Positions 1-8,135 of a stretch of DNA of 37,662 bases are shown piece after piece (the stretch's first letter is position 1; every line of letters starts with the position of its first letter). The notes under the pieces are model-generated. The model was not told where the DNA came from, made no database searches, and saw only the letters and a program-made list of their open reading frames with translations. The translations under genes and the position numbers were made by a program. Source of the DNA: Glycomyces dulcitolivorans (GTDB taxonomy: Bacteria > Actinomycetota > Actinomycetes > Mycobacteriales > Micromonosporaceae); contig NZ_QFRW01000071.1 of assembly GCF_003265355.1 (NCBI RefSeq), positions 1 to 37,662 on the forward strand, in the 5' to 3' direction.

Positions 1-1
1 G

Positions 2-277
2 GTCGCGGGCGAGGCGTTCGCCGACCGCGGCTACCTGGGGGACGGGCGCCTGGTGCCGCGGGGCGCGCCGGGGGCGCTGCTGGCGCACGCGGACGCGGTC
101 GCGCAGGCGGTCGACCTGGCGCTGCACGGCGAGGTCACGGCGGTCGACGGCAGCCGTACTCCCGTTGCGGCCGAATCGATCTGCGTGCACGGCGACGGTC
201 CCGACGCGGTCGCGGTCGCCGCGTCCATCCGGGCCGCATTGGACGAACGAGGCATCGACGTGGAGGCTTTCTCGTGA
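2..277 (+). CDS. pxpA: 5-oxoprolinase subunit A (LamB/YcsF family), C-terminal part
   Basis: This is the last 91 residues of a gene whose start lies before the window. The reading frame is open from base 2. The stretch EAFADRGYLGDGRLVPRG followed by PGALL matches the conserved C-terminal part of LamB/YcsF proteins. PxpA is one of three subunits of bacterial ATP-dependent 5-oxoprolinase, which opens cytosolic pyroglutamate to glutamate. The identification is supported by the next two genes, which are the other two subunits in the usual order, and by the 4-bp GTGA overlap with pxpB that implies translational coupling. The N-terminal part of the fold cannot be checked here. Confidence 0.93.
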   Translation, partial: VAGEAFADRGYLGDGRLVPRGAPGALLAHADAVAQAVDLALHGEVTAVDGSRTPVAAESICVHGDGPDAVAVAASIRAALDERGIDVEAFS

Positions 278-927
278 GCACCGGAAGAACGACCGCCGCC
301 CCCCGGCTCAGGCCCCTCCCGGCCGGGCCGAGGGGCATCCTGATCGACTGCGGCACGACGGCCGCGGCCCGCGCCTGCTACCGGTCGCTCCAGAACCGGC
401 GCATGTCGGGCCTGCTGGAGGCCGAGGACCTCGTCCCGGGGGCGACCACGGTCCTCGTCGACGGCGTCGACGAGCCCGAGCTCCTCGCCGCCGAGCTGCC
501 GGGCTGGCCGCTCACCGAGGAGCCCGAGGCCGTGGGGGAGGCCGTCGAGATCCCGGTCTGCTACGACGGGCCCGACCTCGAAGCCGTTGCGGCCCTGTGG
601 GGTGTGAGCACCGACGACGTGGCCGACATCCACTCGGGGATCGAGTACGAGGCGGCGTTCTGCGGCTTCTCCCCCGGGTTCGCGTACCTGGAGGGGCTGC
701 CCGAGCGCTACCACGTGCCGCGCCGCGAGAGCCCGCGCACGAAGGTCCCGGCCGGGTCCCTCGCGATCGCCGGGCCCTACACGGGCGTGTACCCGCGCAC
801 CAGCCCCGGCGGCTGGCAGCTCATCGCGACGATGACGAACCCGGGGCGGCTGTGGAACGAGCACCGCGAACCCGCGGCGCTCCTGATCCCCGGCACCCGG
901 GTGCGGTTCGCGGCGGTGCGGGTATGA
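274..927 (+). CDS. pxpB: 5-oxoprolinase subunit B (KipI family)
   Basis: A 217-residue KipI-family protein of normal length for PxpB. The family signature GFSPGFAYL is at about residues 131-139, followed by PRTKVPAGSLAIAG near 154-167 and TSPGGWQLIG-like TSPGGWQLIA near 175-184. Together with PxpA and PxpC it forms the ATP-dependent 5-oxoprolinase that recycles pyroglutamate to glutamate in the cytosol. Family members were first described in Bacillus as KipI, an inhibitor of sporulation kinase A, but the three-gene context here favours the metabolic role. The GTG start shares bases with the pxpA stop, and its own stop overlaps the pxpC ATG (ATGA), so the three genes are translated as a coupled operon. 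Confidence 0.95.
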   Translation: MSTGRTTAAPRLRPLPAGPRGILIDCGTTAAARACYRSLQNRRMSGLLEAEDLVPGATTVLVDGVDEPELLAAELPGWPLTEEPEAVGEAVEIPVCYDGPDLEAVAALWGVSTDDVADIHSGIEYEAAFCGFSPGFAYLEGLPERYHVPRRESPRTKVPAGSLAIAGPYTGVYPRTSPGGWQLIATMTNPGRLWNEHREPAALLIPGTRVRFAAVRV

Positions 928-1814
928 GCCACATCGAGATCCTGCGGGCGGGCGTCCTCACGACCTGCCAGGACGCGGGCAGGCCCGGCTGGGGGCACCT
1001 CGCGGTGCCGCCCTCGGGCGCGGCGGACCGTCCCTCATGGAGGCTCGCGAACCAGCTGGCGGGCAACCCGACCGGGGCGTGCGCTTTGGAGACGACCCTG
1101 AACGGCGCCACGGTCAGGGCGCACCGCAACGTGACCGTGGTCGTCGGCGGCGCGCCGTGCGCCGTCACCGTCGACGGGCGGCCCGAGTCGTGGGGGCAGC
1201 CGGTGAAGCTCCAGGCCGGGTCCGTGCTCGACGCCGGGCCCGCCGAGGTCGGCGTGCGGTCCTACCTGGCGTTCTCCGGTGGGCTGCACCCGAAGTCGAG
1301 CCTGGGCTCGCACTCGACGTGCCTGCTGTCGGGCCTCGGCCCGGCCCCGCTCAAGGACGGCGACACGATCCCGCTGGGCCCGAGCCCGGCCCACCCGCCG
1401 CTGCCGACGCAGTGGCCGGCGCCGTGGGCGGGCATCGGCGAGGACATCGTCATGAAGCTCCACCTGGGGCCGCGGCTCGAATGGTTCCGGCCCGAGGCGG
1501 TGGCGGAGCTGACCCGCGGCGTGTGGACGGTCTCGGAGCACTCCAACCGGATCGGGCTGCGCCTTGAGGGCCCGTCGCTGAAGCGCACGGACCCGGCCGC
1601 GGAGCTGCCGAGCGAGGGCATCGCGGCCGGCGGGCTCCAGGTGCCGCCGAACGGCCAGCCGATCCTGTTCGGCGCCGACCACCCCACGACCGGCGGCTAC
1701 CCGGTCATCGGCGTCGTCGGCCCCGAGGCCCAGGCGGCGGCCGCGCAGGCGCGCCCGGGCACGCGCATCAGGTTCGTCCCGCTCCCGATGCCCCACTGGA
1801 GCAAGCGAAGCTGA
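924..1814 (+). CDS. pxpC: 5-oxoprolinase subunit C (KipA/biotin-dependent carboxyltransferase-like)
   Basis: A 296-residue protein of the KipA/AHS2 family. Recognisable blocks are LTTCQDAGRPGWGHLAVPPSG at about residues 12-32 (the TxQDxGRxGxxxxGxxxxG signature), LETTLNG near 54-60, a YLAFSGG strand near 113-119, and the late SEGIAAGGLQVPPNGQPI block. The family resembles the carboxyltransferase part of urea amidolyase. It is the third subunit of ATP-dependent 5-oxoprolinase. The start was chosen because the ATG overlaps the pxpB stop as ATGA; an in-frame open stretch extends further upstream but lies over pxpB and is a shadow. A strong hairpin terminator about 95 bp downstream closes the operon. 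Confidence 0.95.
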   Translation: MSHIEILRAGVLTTCQDAGRPGWGHLAVPPSGAADRPSWRLANQLAGNPTGACALETTLNGATVRAHRNVTVVVGGAPCAVTVDGRPESWGQPVKLQAGSVLDAGPAEVGVRSYLAFSGGLHPKSSLGSHSTCLLSGLGPAPLKDGDTIPLGPSPAHPPLPTQWPAPWAGIGEDIVMKLHLGPRLEWFRPEAVAELTRGVWTVSEHSNRIGLRLEGPSLKRTDPAAELPSEGIAAGGLQVPPNGQPILFGADHPTTGGYPVIGVVGPEAQAAAAQARPGTRIRFVPLPMPHWSKRS

Positions 1815-1908
1815 ATCCCGGGGCTCGATCGACTCGACCGACGAGGTTCCCGCGCGGAGCCGAAGGATGCTCGCCTGACCTCCTCCGATCGGGTGCATTC
1901 CGCTCCGG

Positions 1909-1934
1909 CCGGGCCCGCTGGGCCCGGTTCTTGT
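1909..1934 (+). terminator. Hairpin terminator after the pxp operon
   Basis: Perfect stem CCGGGCCC (1909-1916), loop GCT, GGGCCCGG (1920-1927), followed by TTCTTGT. It lies 95 bp past the pxpC stop and reads as a plus-strand intrinsic terminator with a short T-rich tail. The tail overlaps the first block of the dispersed repeat that begins at 1928. Confidence 0.7.
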
Positions 1935-2016
1935 CGGACCCGTCGGCAATGATCGCCGCCAGACTGCGGTCCCCTTTTGGGTGGGTGGGGGCTAGGGATG
2001 GTCATACGGCCTTCAG
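1928..2016 (-). repeat. Dispersed intergenic repeat with G-quadruplex core, copy 1
   Basis: Core at 1968-2016 is nearly identical (one gap, three mismatches in about 49 positions by eye) to the reverse complement of 32439-32486. A short upstream block, TGTCGGACCC, is also shared at variable spacing (1931-1941 here; about 32507-32516 in the other copy). The core holds GGGTGGGTGGGGGCTAGGG at 1979-1997, a textbook G-quadruplex pattern with loops of 1, 1 and 3 nt, on the plus strand. Strand is set by the neighbouring minus gene: the element lies 26 bp past the stop of the methyltransferase and has the same orientation to it as copy 2 has to yqeY. It codes for nothing obvious. Confidence 0.85.
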
Positions 2017-2041
2017 CTTTCAATACGGCGCGGGCGGCCGG

Positions 2042-2833
2042 CTAGGACACGCTGCGGCGCAGGATGAGCGTGCCGCGCTCGTGGCCGAGGTGCTCGGCGG
2101 TGAAGTCGGGGTGGGCGTCGTGCCAGCGCGCGGCGATGGCGCGCTCGTCGGGGCGGTCGGCGTCGTCGAGGACGACCAGGGCGTCCTTCGCGAGGCGCTC
2201 GGCCAGCAGCGGCAACGCCGGGTAGCGGGCCTGCGGGCCGGTCGCGCCGGGCGGGCCGTCGACGAGGAGCACGTCGATCTCGTTGCGGGGCACGAGTTCC
2301 GGGTCGTACCAGCGCCAGGTCTCGCCGCCGAGGTCGACGTCGGTCAAGGGCGCGTCGACCACGCGTCCCCAGCCGGCGAGGCCGCGCGCTTCGAGTTCGG
2401 CGCGGGTCTGCGCCGCGTAGTCCGGGTCGTGCTCCAGGGCGGTGACCTGGCCCGAGCCGATCGAGCGGGCGACGAGCGCGAGGACCACGGTGGTCGTCCC
2501 GGAGCCGCATTCGAGGACACGGGCGCCGCCGCGCGCGGCGACCGCTTCGGCGAGGTACCGCGTGAGCTCGGGTCCGGCGGCCCAGCCGCGCATCCGCGGC
2601 AGCGGCCCGCCGGGGCCGGTCAGGCGGTACAGCGCCAGGAGGTCCTCGACCTGCGCATAGGCGGTTCTCGCGGTCTGCTTGGCGGCCTTGCGGTCCGCTT
2701 TCGCGTCCGCCTCGATGGCGTCGAGGCGCCGCCCGAGCCCGTCCTGGGCCTCGCGCAGGCCCGCGACGGCCTCGCTGAGTTCCTTGAGCCGCTCGGTCAG
2801 CTCGATGAGCAGCATCCGGTCGGACGGTCCCAT
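2042..2833 (-). CDS. Class I SAM-dependent methyltransferase with N-terminal coiled coil
   Basis: A 263-residue protein. Residues about 5-62 are charged and heptad-like, rich in Glu, Lys, Arg and Ala, and probably form a coiled coil. Residues about 85-260 form a Methyltransf_24-type Rossmann domain: motif I is VLECGSGTTT (106-115), the acidic end of strand 2 is ALEHDPDYA (132-140), LLVDGPPGATG (189-199) is the post-III loop, and VVLDDADR (220-227) follows. Related proteins occur in sugar or antibiotic modification clusters, but the substrate cannot be read here. A Shine-Dalgarno sequence (GAAGGGGG) precedes the ATG by about 8 nt. The gene is isolated and convergent with the pxp operon. Confidence 0.85.
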   Translation of the reverse strand: MGPSDRMLLIELTERLKELSEAVAGLREAQDGLGRRLDAIEADAKADRKAAKQTARTAYAQVEDLLALYRLTGPGGPLPRMRGWAAGPELTRYLAEAVAARGGARVLECGSGTTTVVLALVARSIGSGQVTALEHDPDYAAQTRAELEARGLAGWGRVVDAPLTDVDLGGETWRWYDPELVPRNEIDVLLVDGPPGATGPQARYPALPLLAERLAKDALVVLDDADRPDERAIAARWHDAHPDFTAEHLGHERGTLILRRSVS

Positions 2834-2928
2834 GGCACGGCCCCCTTCGCGGGCGTACGGCGCATTGGGCCCACCCTAGGACAGATCCGCGACCGATGCC
2901 AGTAGCCCCTCTCGGGCGCGCTCACCTC

Positions 2929-3006
2929 CCTACTGTTCTTCTGCTCCTGCTTCTGCCTCCGCTTTCTGCTGCGCGTCCTCCCTCCTGCTCGTGTTCGCGC
3001 TGCTCC
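2929..3006. other. Pyrimidine-rich intergenic tract
   Basis: The plus strand between the methyltransferase start and the end of the PLP enzyme is strongly C/T biased, with many CTCCT and CTGCT triplets and few purines. On the minus strand, which is the transcribed strand of the upstream PLP gene, it would be a purine-rich 3' trailer. It has no stable hairpin and no plausible open reading frame. Confidence 0.4.
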
Positions 3007-3021
3007 ACTCGTGGGCTGCGG

Positions 3022-4194
3022 TCATTCGCCCAGGGCGCGTGCGAAGTCGGCGATGAGGTCGTCGGCGGCCTCGATGCCGGTGGAGAAGCGAACGAGGTCG
3101 TCGTGGATGCCCTCGGCGGCGCGCTCCTCGGGGCTCATGCCGGCGTGGCTCGTCGCGGCCGGGCGCGTCACCAGGGACTCGACCCCGCCGAGGCTCGGTG
3201 CGACGTACGGGATGCTCAGTCCCTTGAGGAGGGACTCGGCCGCCTCGACGCCGCCTGCGGGGCGGAAGGAGAACACCGATCCGTACCCGTCGAACAGGGC
3301 CGCGGCCCGTGCGTGGTCGGGGTGCGATTCGAGGCCCGGGTGGTTGACCTGCGCGATGCCCTTGTGGCCCTCCAGGAACCGGGCGAGCGCGAGCGAGGTC
3401 GCGCCCTGCTGGCGGACCCGCAGCGCGAGGGTCTTGAGGCCGCGGGCGAGGAGGAATCCGGCGTGCGGGTCGAGGCTGCCGCCGTAGAGGTTGAGGACGT
3501 GGCGGACCTTCGCGACGGCCGCCTCCGATCCGGTGACGACGCCGGCGACGAGGTCGGAGTGGCCGTTGAGGGCCTTCGTCGCCGAGTGGCAGACCAGGTC
3601 GAATCCGACGGCGTGGGGCCGGAAGACGACGGGGGTGGCGAAGGTGTTGTCGATGATGCTGGTGAGGCCGTGCTCGCGACTGAAGGCCGCGATGCCGGCG
3701 AGGTCGGCGACGCGGACGAGCGGGTTGCTGATGGTCTCGACGATGAACGCCTTCGTCTCGGGCCGCAGGGCCTCGGTCCAGGCGTCGCGGTCGTCGGGGC
3801 CGACGAAGTCGATCTTCCAGCCCAGGCGCGGGGCCTGCTCGGTGAGGAAGTGGTGGGTGCCGCCGTAGAACGCGCCGGCGGCGATGACGTGGTCGCCCGC
3901 GGCGAGGGTGGCGAGCAGGGTCGTGGAGATCGCGGCCATGCCGGAGGCGGTGGCGAGCGCGGCCTCGGCGCCTTCGAGGGCGGCGAGCTTGCGGTGCAGG
4001 TACTCCTGGGACGGGTTGGTGTTCAGGCGGATGTACTGGATCTGGTCATAGGTCTCGCCGGGGACGGTCTCGAAGACGGTGCCCTGGTAGATCGGGTGGA
4101 CGACCGATCCGCCGTGGGCGGGCCGGGGTTCGGCGGCGTGGACGGCGGCGGTCTCGAAGGAGGCGGTCTCGATGTCGTGGCTCGGTTCGCTCAT
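3022..4194 (-). CDS. Cystathionine gamma-synthase/lyase-type PLP enzyme
   Basis: A 390-residue Cys/Met-metabolism PLP-dependent enzyme of full family length. The Schiff-base lysine is K207 in HSATKALNGHSD; the cofactor-binding aspartate is D182 in IDNTFATP; YIRLNTNP (54-61) and the tyrosine of AFYGGTHHF (Y110) are at the expected places; the C-terminal SLGGVESLVTRPAATSH block is typical. Such enzymes interconvert cystathionine, homocysteine and cysteine in the cytosol. Sequence alone does not separate gamma-synthase, gamma-lyase and methionine gamma-lyase, so no symbol is given. A -10-like TACGGT lies only 6 nt before the ATG, implying a leaderless mRNA. Confidence 0.92.
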   Translation of the reverse strand: MSEPSHDIETASFETAAVHAAEPRPAHGGSVVHPIYQGTVFETVPGETYDQIQYIRLNTNPSQEYLHRKLAALEGAEAALATASGMAAISTTLLATLAAGDHVIAAGAFYGGTHHFLTEQAPRLGWKIDFVGPDDRDAWTEALRPETKAFIVETISNPLVRVADLAGIAAFSREHGLTSIIDNTFATPVVFRPHAVGFDLVCHSATKALNGHSDLVAGVVTGSEAAVAKVRHVLNLYGGSLDPHAGFLLARGLKTLALRVRQQGATSLALARFLEGHKGIAQVNHPGLESHPDHARAAALFDGYGSVFSFRPAGGVEAAESLLKGLSIPYVAPSLGGVESLVTRPAATSHAGMSPEERAAEGIHDDLVRFSTGIEAADDLIADFARALGE

Positions 4195-4200
4195 GCGGCA

Positions 4201-4206
4201 ACCGTA
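4201..4206 (-). promoter_or_regulatory. -10 box for leaderless PLP-enzyme transcript
   Basis: Minus-strand TACGGT followed by TGCCGC and then the ATG at 4194. The 6-nt spacing puts the expected transcription start at or next to the A of ATG. No clear -35 is seen. Confidence 0.5.
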
Positions 4207-4296
4207 CGGTCGCGCGGGCGCGGCCGCATCTGTCGTTCGACCGGATGTCGGGCCTGGAATTCCTTACTTTGGTGGGTTCGGATTTCCGACTTTCGG

Positions 4297-6366
4297 CTAA
4301 TGCCGTTCCTGGTCGAGGCTGGCAAGGTAGGCGTTGTACACCTCGTGGGGGTCGTCCTCCGGGCGGCCGCTGGCGGTGGCGCGCTCGGCCATCCGGTCGA
4401 GGCGCCGTCCCTCCCGCTCCTCGGAGCGGGCCCACTGGCCGATGAGGACGACGATGATGATGAGGCTGGGGATCTCGCCGAAGCCCCAGGCGATGCCGCC
4501 GCCGGCGCGCTGGTCGGCGAGGAGGTCGGCGACCCAGGGGATCGCGAGCTGGGTGTACCAGCCCTCGGCGATGAGGCTGGTCCCCATCATGAGGGTCACG
4601 CCGAAGATCGCGTGGAAGACGATCGAGATGAAGTAGAGGAGGACCTTGGCGGGGTAGGAGAGGGGCCGCGGCTTCGGGTCGGGGCCGATGACGACCCAGA
4701 AGAAGAGGCTGCCGGCGGCGAGGAAGTGCGCGGTCATGAACAGGTGCCCGAAGTGGGAGCGCATGGCCCACTCGAACATCCCGGTGAAGTACATGAGGTA
4801 CAGGCTCGTCAGGTAGACGAGGAGGGCGATGAGCGGCCGTGAGATGAAGCGGGACCAGCGGCTGTGGATCGCGGCGAGGAGCCATTCGCGCGGGCCGCCG
4901 GCCCGGTCGGGTTTGAGGGCGCGGAGCGCGAGGGTGACGGGCGCGGCGAGGACCAGCAGGATCGGGGCGAGCATGTTGAGCGCCATGTGCTGCACCATGT
5001 GTGCGCTGAACAGGACCATCCCGTACTTGCCGAGGCCGGTCGAGGTCGTGAGGACGATGACGGCCCAGCCGCCGCACCACAGGACGGTGCGGTACCAGGG
5101 CCAGGCGTCGCCGCGGCGGCGCAGCCGCACGACTCCGGCGATGTAGAACCCGGTCATGGCGAGCGCGAGCGCGCAGAACAGGACCGACGGGTACCAGTCG
5201 GTGAGGATGCGCGCCAAGGAGACCGGCTCGGGCGTGGTGAAGCCGAGGAGGGCCGTGTTCGGGTCGGGGAGCTCCTCGGCCGGGGGCGGGGTGACCGAGA
5301 GGGAGGAGGCGAGGCCGAACGCGATCGCCATGAGTCCGAGTTCGACGGCGGCGAGCTGGTGGAACGCGCGCCGGTCCCCGGCCTGGACGGCGGGGAGGGT
5401 GCGGCGGCGGTGGGCCCAGCCGAAGACGCCGCCGACGGCGAGGACGGCGAGCTTCGCGAGGGCGATGCGCCCGTACGCGGACTCCCACAGGTCGGTGAAG
5501 GCGACGTTCGCGACGAACACGATGAGGCCGGAGGCGGCGATCGCGGGGTAGGCGAAGGCCGCGGCGTACGAGTAGCGGCGGGCCGCGAGCGCGGGGTCCT
5601 TGCGGGCGATGAACAGTGCGAACAGGCCACCGGCCCAGAACGCGGCGGCGACGATGTGGATGAGGAGCCCGTCGACGGCGATCTGGTGGTTGCCGTTGGA
5701 GGCGGAGTGCCCGGTGAACACGGGCGGGACGGAGGCGGCGAGCGCGAGCGCGGCGGCGCAGGCCGCGCCGGGGATGGTGAACGCGCGGGCGGCGCAGAGC
5801 GCGGCGGCGCCGGCGAGGAGCACGGTGAGGCCGAGGGCGCGGCCCTGCTCGTACTGGGCGATGTAGGACCACAGGCCCGGGAGGGTGACTTCGGAGAGGG
5901 GCCGCGCGAACGTGTTCGCGAAGTCCACCGGGAGGCTGACGGCGGCGGTGAGCGCCCACAGGCCGGAGGCGGCGGCGCCGACGCGCAGCCACCGCCACGG
6001 CTGGGCGGCGAGGCGGGCGCGGTCGCCTTCGCGGCCGGGGAGGAAGCACGCGGCGGCGATGGTGCAGCCGACGGCGGCGAGCATCGCGAGGTCGTACGCG
6101 TATTTGAGGAGGCCGGCGGCCCAGGTGACGGCGGGGTCGGCGGCGCTCAGGCCGGGGAGGGCCTCGATGTCGACGGCGCCGCCGAGGTCGAGGGCGATGA
6201 CCGCGGCGAGGAGTCCGGCGATCGCCGCGGCCGCGACGGCGAGGGCGCGCGGTCCTCTGCCGGGCTGCGGGGCGCGCAGCCCGCTTCGGGGGCCGTGACC
6301 GCCGCCAGGTATGGTGTCGGCGGTGTTTTTGCTGGTCTCGGTCGATGCGGTCACGTCACCCAGCAT
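4297..6366 (-). CDS. Fused copper-resistance CopD / cytochrome c oxidase assembly CtaG membrane protein
   Basis: A 689-residue polytopic membrane protein. After a short polar N-terminus and a first hydrophobic segment (LAVAAAAIAGLLAAVIAL), the N-terminal half has repeated hydrophobic helices and the HIVAAAFWAGGLFAL motif of CopD domains. The C-terminal half matches CtaG_Cox_assembly: HMVQHMALNMLAP, a run of helices around LTSLYLMYFTGMFEWAMRSH, HLFMTAHFLAAG and FHAIFGVTLMMG, with histidines suited to copper. Such fusions are common in actinobacteria and are linked to copper supply for heme-copper oxidases. The ATG at 6366 was chosen because upstream in-frame sequence is Arg/Pro-rich, unlike a membrane protein, and overlaps the divergent promoter region. 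The gene ends 103 bp before the PLP enzyme. Confidence 0.9.
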   Translation of the reverse strand: MLGDVTASTETSKNTADTIPGGGHGPRSGLRAPQPGRGPRALAVAAAAIAGLLAAVIALDLGGAVDIEALPGLSAADPAVTWAAGLLKYAYDLAMLAAVGCTIAAACFLPGREGDRARLAAQPWRWLRVGAAASGLWALTAAVSLPVDFANTFARPLSEVTLPGLWSYIAQYEQGRALGLTVLLAGAAALCAARAFTIPGAACAAALALAASVPPVFTGHSASNGNHQIAVDGLLIHIVAAAFWAGGLFALFIARKDPALAARRYSYAAAFAYPAIAASGLIVFVANVAFTDLWESAYGRIALAKLAVLAVGGVFGWAHRRRTLPAVQAGDRRAFHQLAAVELGLMAIAFGLASSLSVTPPPAEELPDPNTALLGFTTPEPVSLARILTDWYPSVLFCALALAMTGFYIAGVVRLRRRGDAWPWYRTVLWCGGWAVIVLTTSTGLGKYGMVLFSAHMVQHMALNMLAPILLVLAAPVTLALRALKPDRAGGPREWLLAAIHSRWSRFISRPLIALLVYLTSLYLMYFTGMFEWAMRSHFGHLFMTAHFLAAGSLFFWVVIGPDPKPRPLSYPAKVLLYFISIVFHAIFGVTLMMGTSLIAEGWYTQLAIPWVADLLADQRAGGGIAWGFGEIPSLIIIVVLIGQWARSEEREGRRLDRMAERATASGRPEDDPHEVYNAYLASLDQERH

Positions 6367-6533
6367 GGCTGATTGTTCCAGCTCACGCCCCACCGGGTGG
6401 GGTGGGATATCTCCGGCGACTCCCCCGGCGACCTGCGGGCGCCGTCCCGCGGTGTCGGGGTCATAAGGCACGATCACGGTGCGCCGTCCGCGAAGTCCAG
6501 CAGTCGCAACTGCGGGGGCGGGGCCGTATTTTC

Positions 6534-6539
6534 TATGGT
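6534..6539 (+). promoter_or_regulatory. Possible -10 box of the AAA ATPase gene
   Basis: TATGGT in the divergent region between ctaG and the ATPase gene. A start about 7 nt downstream would fall at 6546-6548, right at an in-frame ATG (6548). That ATG could therefore be a leaderless start adding 19 residues to the protein called here. There is no convincing -35. Confidence 0.35.
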
Positions 6540-6604
6540 GGATCGCGATGGGAATCATCGAAAGACGCGGTGAGATCATGAACCTGCTCCAGGGAGGCGG
6601 CGGA

Positions 6605-7705
6605 GTGCTGGGCAACATGCACTTCACGTTGGACGGCTCGGACGACCCGTCGAACGTGCTGAACCTCATGGCGCTCGACGCCTACGTGTCCGGCGCGCAG
6701 CCGCACGCGGTGGTCCGGGCGCTCGACATGGTCGCGGACGACGTCGACCTCATCCCCGCGGGCGGTTCACTCGTCCGGTCGATTTCGGGGACCTCGTTCC
6801 TCCAGCTCGTGACCGGCGACGGCTGGACGCTGCGGACCCAGCGGTGGCGCGACGGCTCCGGCCAGGCGGTGGTGACCGCCGAGACGCGCGAGCGCGCCGA
6901 GGAGATCGCCGCGTACGTCACCGACCGGACCGGTTCGGTCGAGGAGGCCGGCGAGGACAAGGTCGACATGGGCTTCTGGTACCGGTCGGCGCGCGGCCCG
7001 TTCCGCTCCACCCGGTCGATCAGCGCCCCGCGCTGGCCCGAGATCGAGCGCAACTACTCCTCCAGCGCCGGTTCGGCGCTGGGCAAGCTCATGGCGACGC
7101 AGTCCTCGGACGTGACCGGCCGCCTCGTGCTCTTCCACGGCCCGCCCGGGACCGGCAAGACCACGGCCCTGCGGGCGCTCGCCCGCGAGTGGGGGCCGTG
7201 GTGCCAGGTCGACACGGTCCTGGACCCGGAGGCGTTCTTCGCGGACCCGTCGTACCTGATGGAGGTCATCATCGGGTCGGAGATGGACCTCGCGCTGGAT
7301 GCGGACCTGACCCCCGGTGAGCCGCGCCGCGAGCACTGGCGGCTGATGGTCCTGGAGGACTGCGACGAGCTCATCCGCGGCGAGGCGAAGGAGGCGTCGG
7401 GGCAGTCGCTCGCGCGCCTGCTGAACCTGACGGACGGCCTGCTCGGCCAGGGCCGCGAGATCATGGTCGCGATCACCACGAACGAGCGCCTCGACCGCCT
7501 CCACCCGGCCGTGGTCCGCCCCGGCCGCTGCCTCGCGCAGATCGAGGTCGGCGAGCTGTCGCCGCTCGAATCGAGCGACTGGCTCGGCGGCGAGAAGGTC
7601 CGCGAGCCGATGACGCTCGCCGAACTGTACGCCCGCCGCGCCGGCACCGACCCGAACCGCACCGAGCCGCAGGTCCCCCAGCAGCAGGTCGGCCAGTACC
7701 TGTAG
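6605..7705 (+). CDS. AAA+ ATPase with N-terminal DUF5925-like domain
   Basis: A 366-residue ATPase. Walker A GPPGTGKTT is at about residues 179-187, Walker B MVLEDCDEL at about 248-256, a sensor-1-like ITTNERLDRL and an arginine-finger-like VVRPGRC follow near 285-308. The N-terminal 150 residues, with HFTLDGSDDPSNV and the VDMGFWYRSARGPFRSTR strand, resemble the DUF5925 domain that precedes such ATPases in actinobacteria. The partner and substrate are unknown; the CDC48-like core suggests protein remodelling. GTG at 6605 is preceded 7 nt upstream by AGGGAGG, the best ribosome site. ATG codons at 6548, 6578 and 6617 are alternatives. It stands alone, divergent from ctaG. Confidence 0.82.
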   Translation: MLGNMHFTLDGSDDPSNVLNLMALDAYVSGAQPHAVVRALDMVADDVDLIPAGGSLVRSISGTSFLQLVTGDGWTLRTQRWRDGSGQAVVTAETRERAEEIAAYVTDRTGSVEEAGEDKVDMGFWYRSARGPFRSTRSISAPRWPEIERNYSSSAGSALGKLMATQSSDVTGRLVLFHGPPGTGKTTALRALAREWGPWCQVDTVLDPEAFFADPSYLMEVIIGSEMDLALDADLTPGEPRREHWRLMVLEDCDELIRGEAKEASGQSLARLLNLTDGLLGQGREIMVAITTNERLDRLHPAVVRPGRCLAQIEVGELSPLESSDWLGGEKVREPMTLAELYARRAGTDPNRTEPQVPQQQVGQYL

Positions 7706-7713
7706 ACGCCGAG

Positions 7714-7746
7714 GAAGGGGCGGTACGCGATGCGTTCCGCCCCTTC
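7714..7746. terminator. Bidirectional hairpin terminator
   Basis: Stem GAAGGGGCGG (7714-7723) with CCGCCCCTTC (7737-7746), enclosing a T-T mismatch and an inner ACGC-GAT-GCGT hairpin. It sits between the convergent ATPase and carboxymuconolactone-decarboxylase-like genes, 5 bp from the latter's stop, so it can serve both. Confidence 0.8.
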
Positions 7747-7751
7747 GGTGT

Positions 7752-8135
7752 TCATTCGTCGGCGTCGCGGGCCGCGAAGACGTCCTTGGCGGCGGTGATC
7801 GCGTTGATCGCGGCGGGGAAGCCCGCGTAGACGGCGATCTGGGTGAGGGCTTCGACGACCTCGGCGCGGGTGCAGCCCGCGTTGAGGGCGCCGTTGATGT
7901 GGAAGCGCAGCTGCGGGGCGGCGTTGCCGAGGGCCGCGAGGGCGCCGAGCGTGACGAGCTGGCGGTCGCGGGGTTCGAGGCCGGGGCTGGAGTAGACCTC
8001 GCCGTAGCCGAACTCGACGACGTACCGGGCCAGGTCGGGGGCGGTCTCGGCGTCGACGACCGCCGGTTCGGCCTGGCCGGACACGAACTGGAGTGCCTTC
8101 AGTCCTCGCTCATAGCGTTCTCCGGGATGCTCCAT
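7752..8135 (-). CDS. Carboxymuconolactone decarboxylase family protein
   Basis: A 127-residue CMD-family protein of usual length. The core block DRQLVTLGALAALGN (57-71), QLRFHINGALNAGCTRAEVVEAL (75-97) and QIAVYAGFPAAINAI is characteristic of the PcaC/AhpD fold. It has one cysteine (C88) and lacks the CxxC pair of AhpD peroxidoreductases, so a thiol redox role of the AhpD kind is unlikely; a decarboxylase-like or uncharacterised role is more plausible. A strong AGGAGG precedes the ATG by about 7 nt. Its first 26 bases overlap the 3' end of the MFS gene, so the two are co-transcribed and under the same TetR control. Confidence 0.88.
   Translation of the reverse strand: MEHPGERYERGLKALQFVSGQAEPAVVDAETAPDLARYVVEFGYGEVYSSPGLEPRDRQLVTLGALAALGNAAPQLRFHINGALNAGCTRAEVVEALTQIAVYAGFPAAINAITAAKDVFAARDADE

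Noticed and set aside
2896-4842. A 648-codon open frame on the plus strand
   Set aside because: It lies antisense to the PLP enzyme and CtaG genes, is rich in Gly, Val, Glu and Asp as expected of the GC-rich opposite strand, and has no domain. It is a shadow.
4864-6372. A 502-codon Glu/Gly/Arg-rich frame on the plus strand
   Set aside because: It is antisense to the CopD/CtaG gene, whose membrane helices and copper-type histidines are unmistakable.
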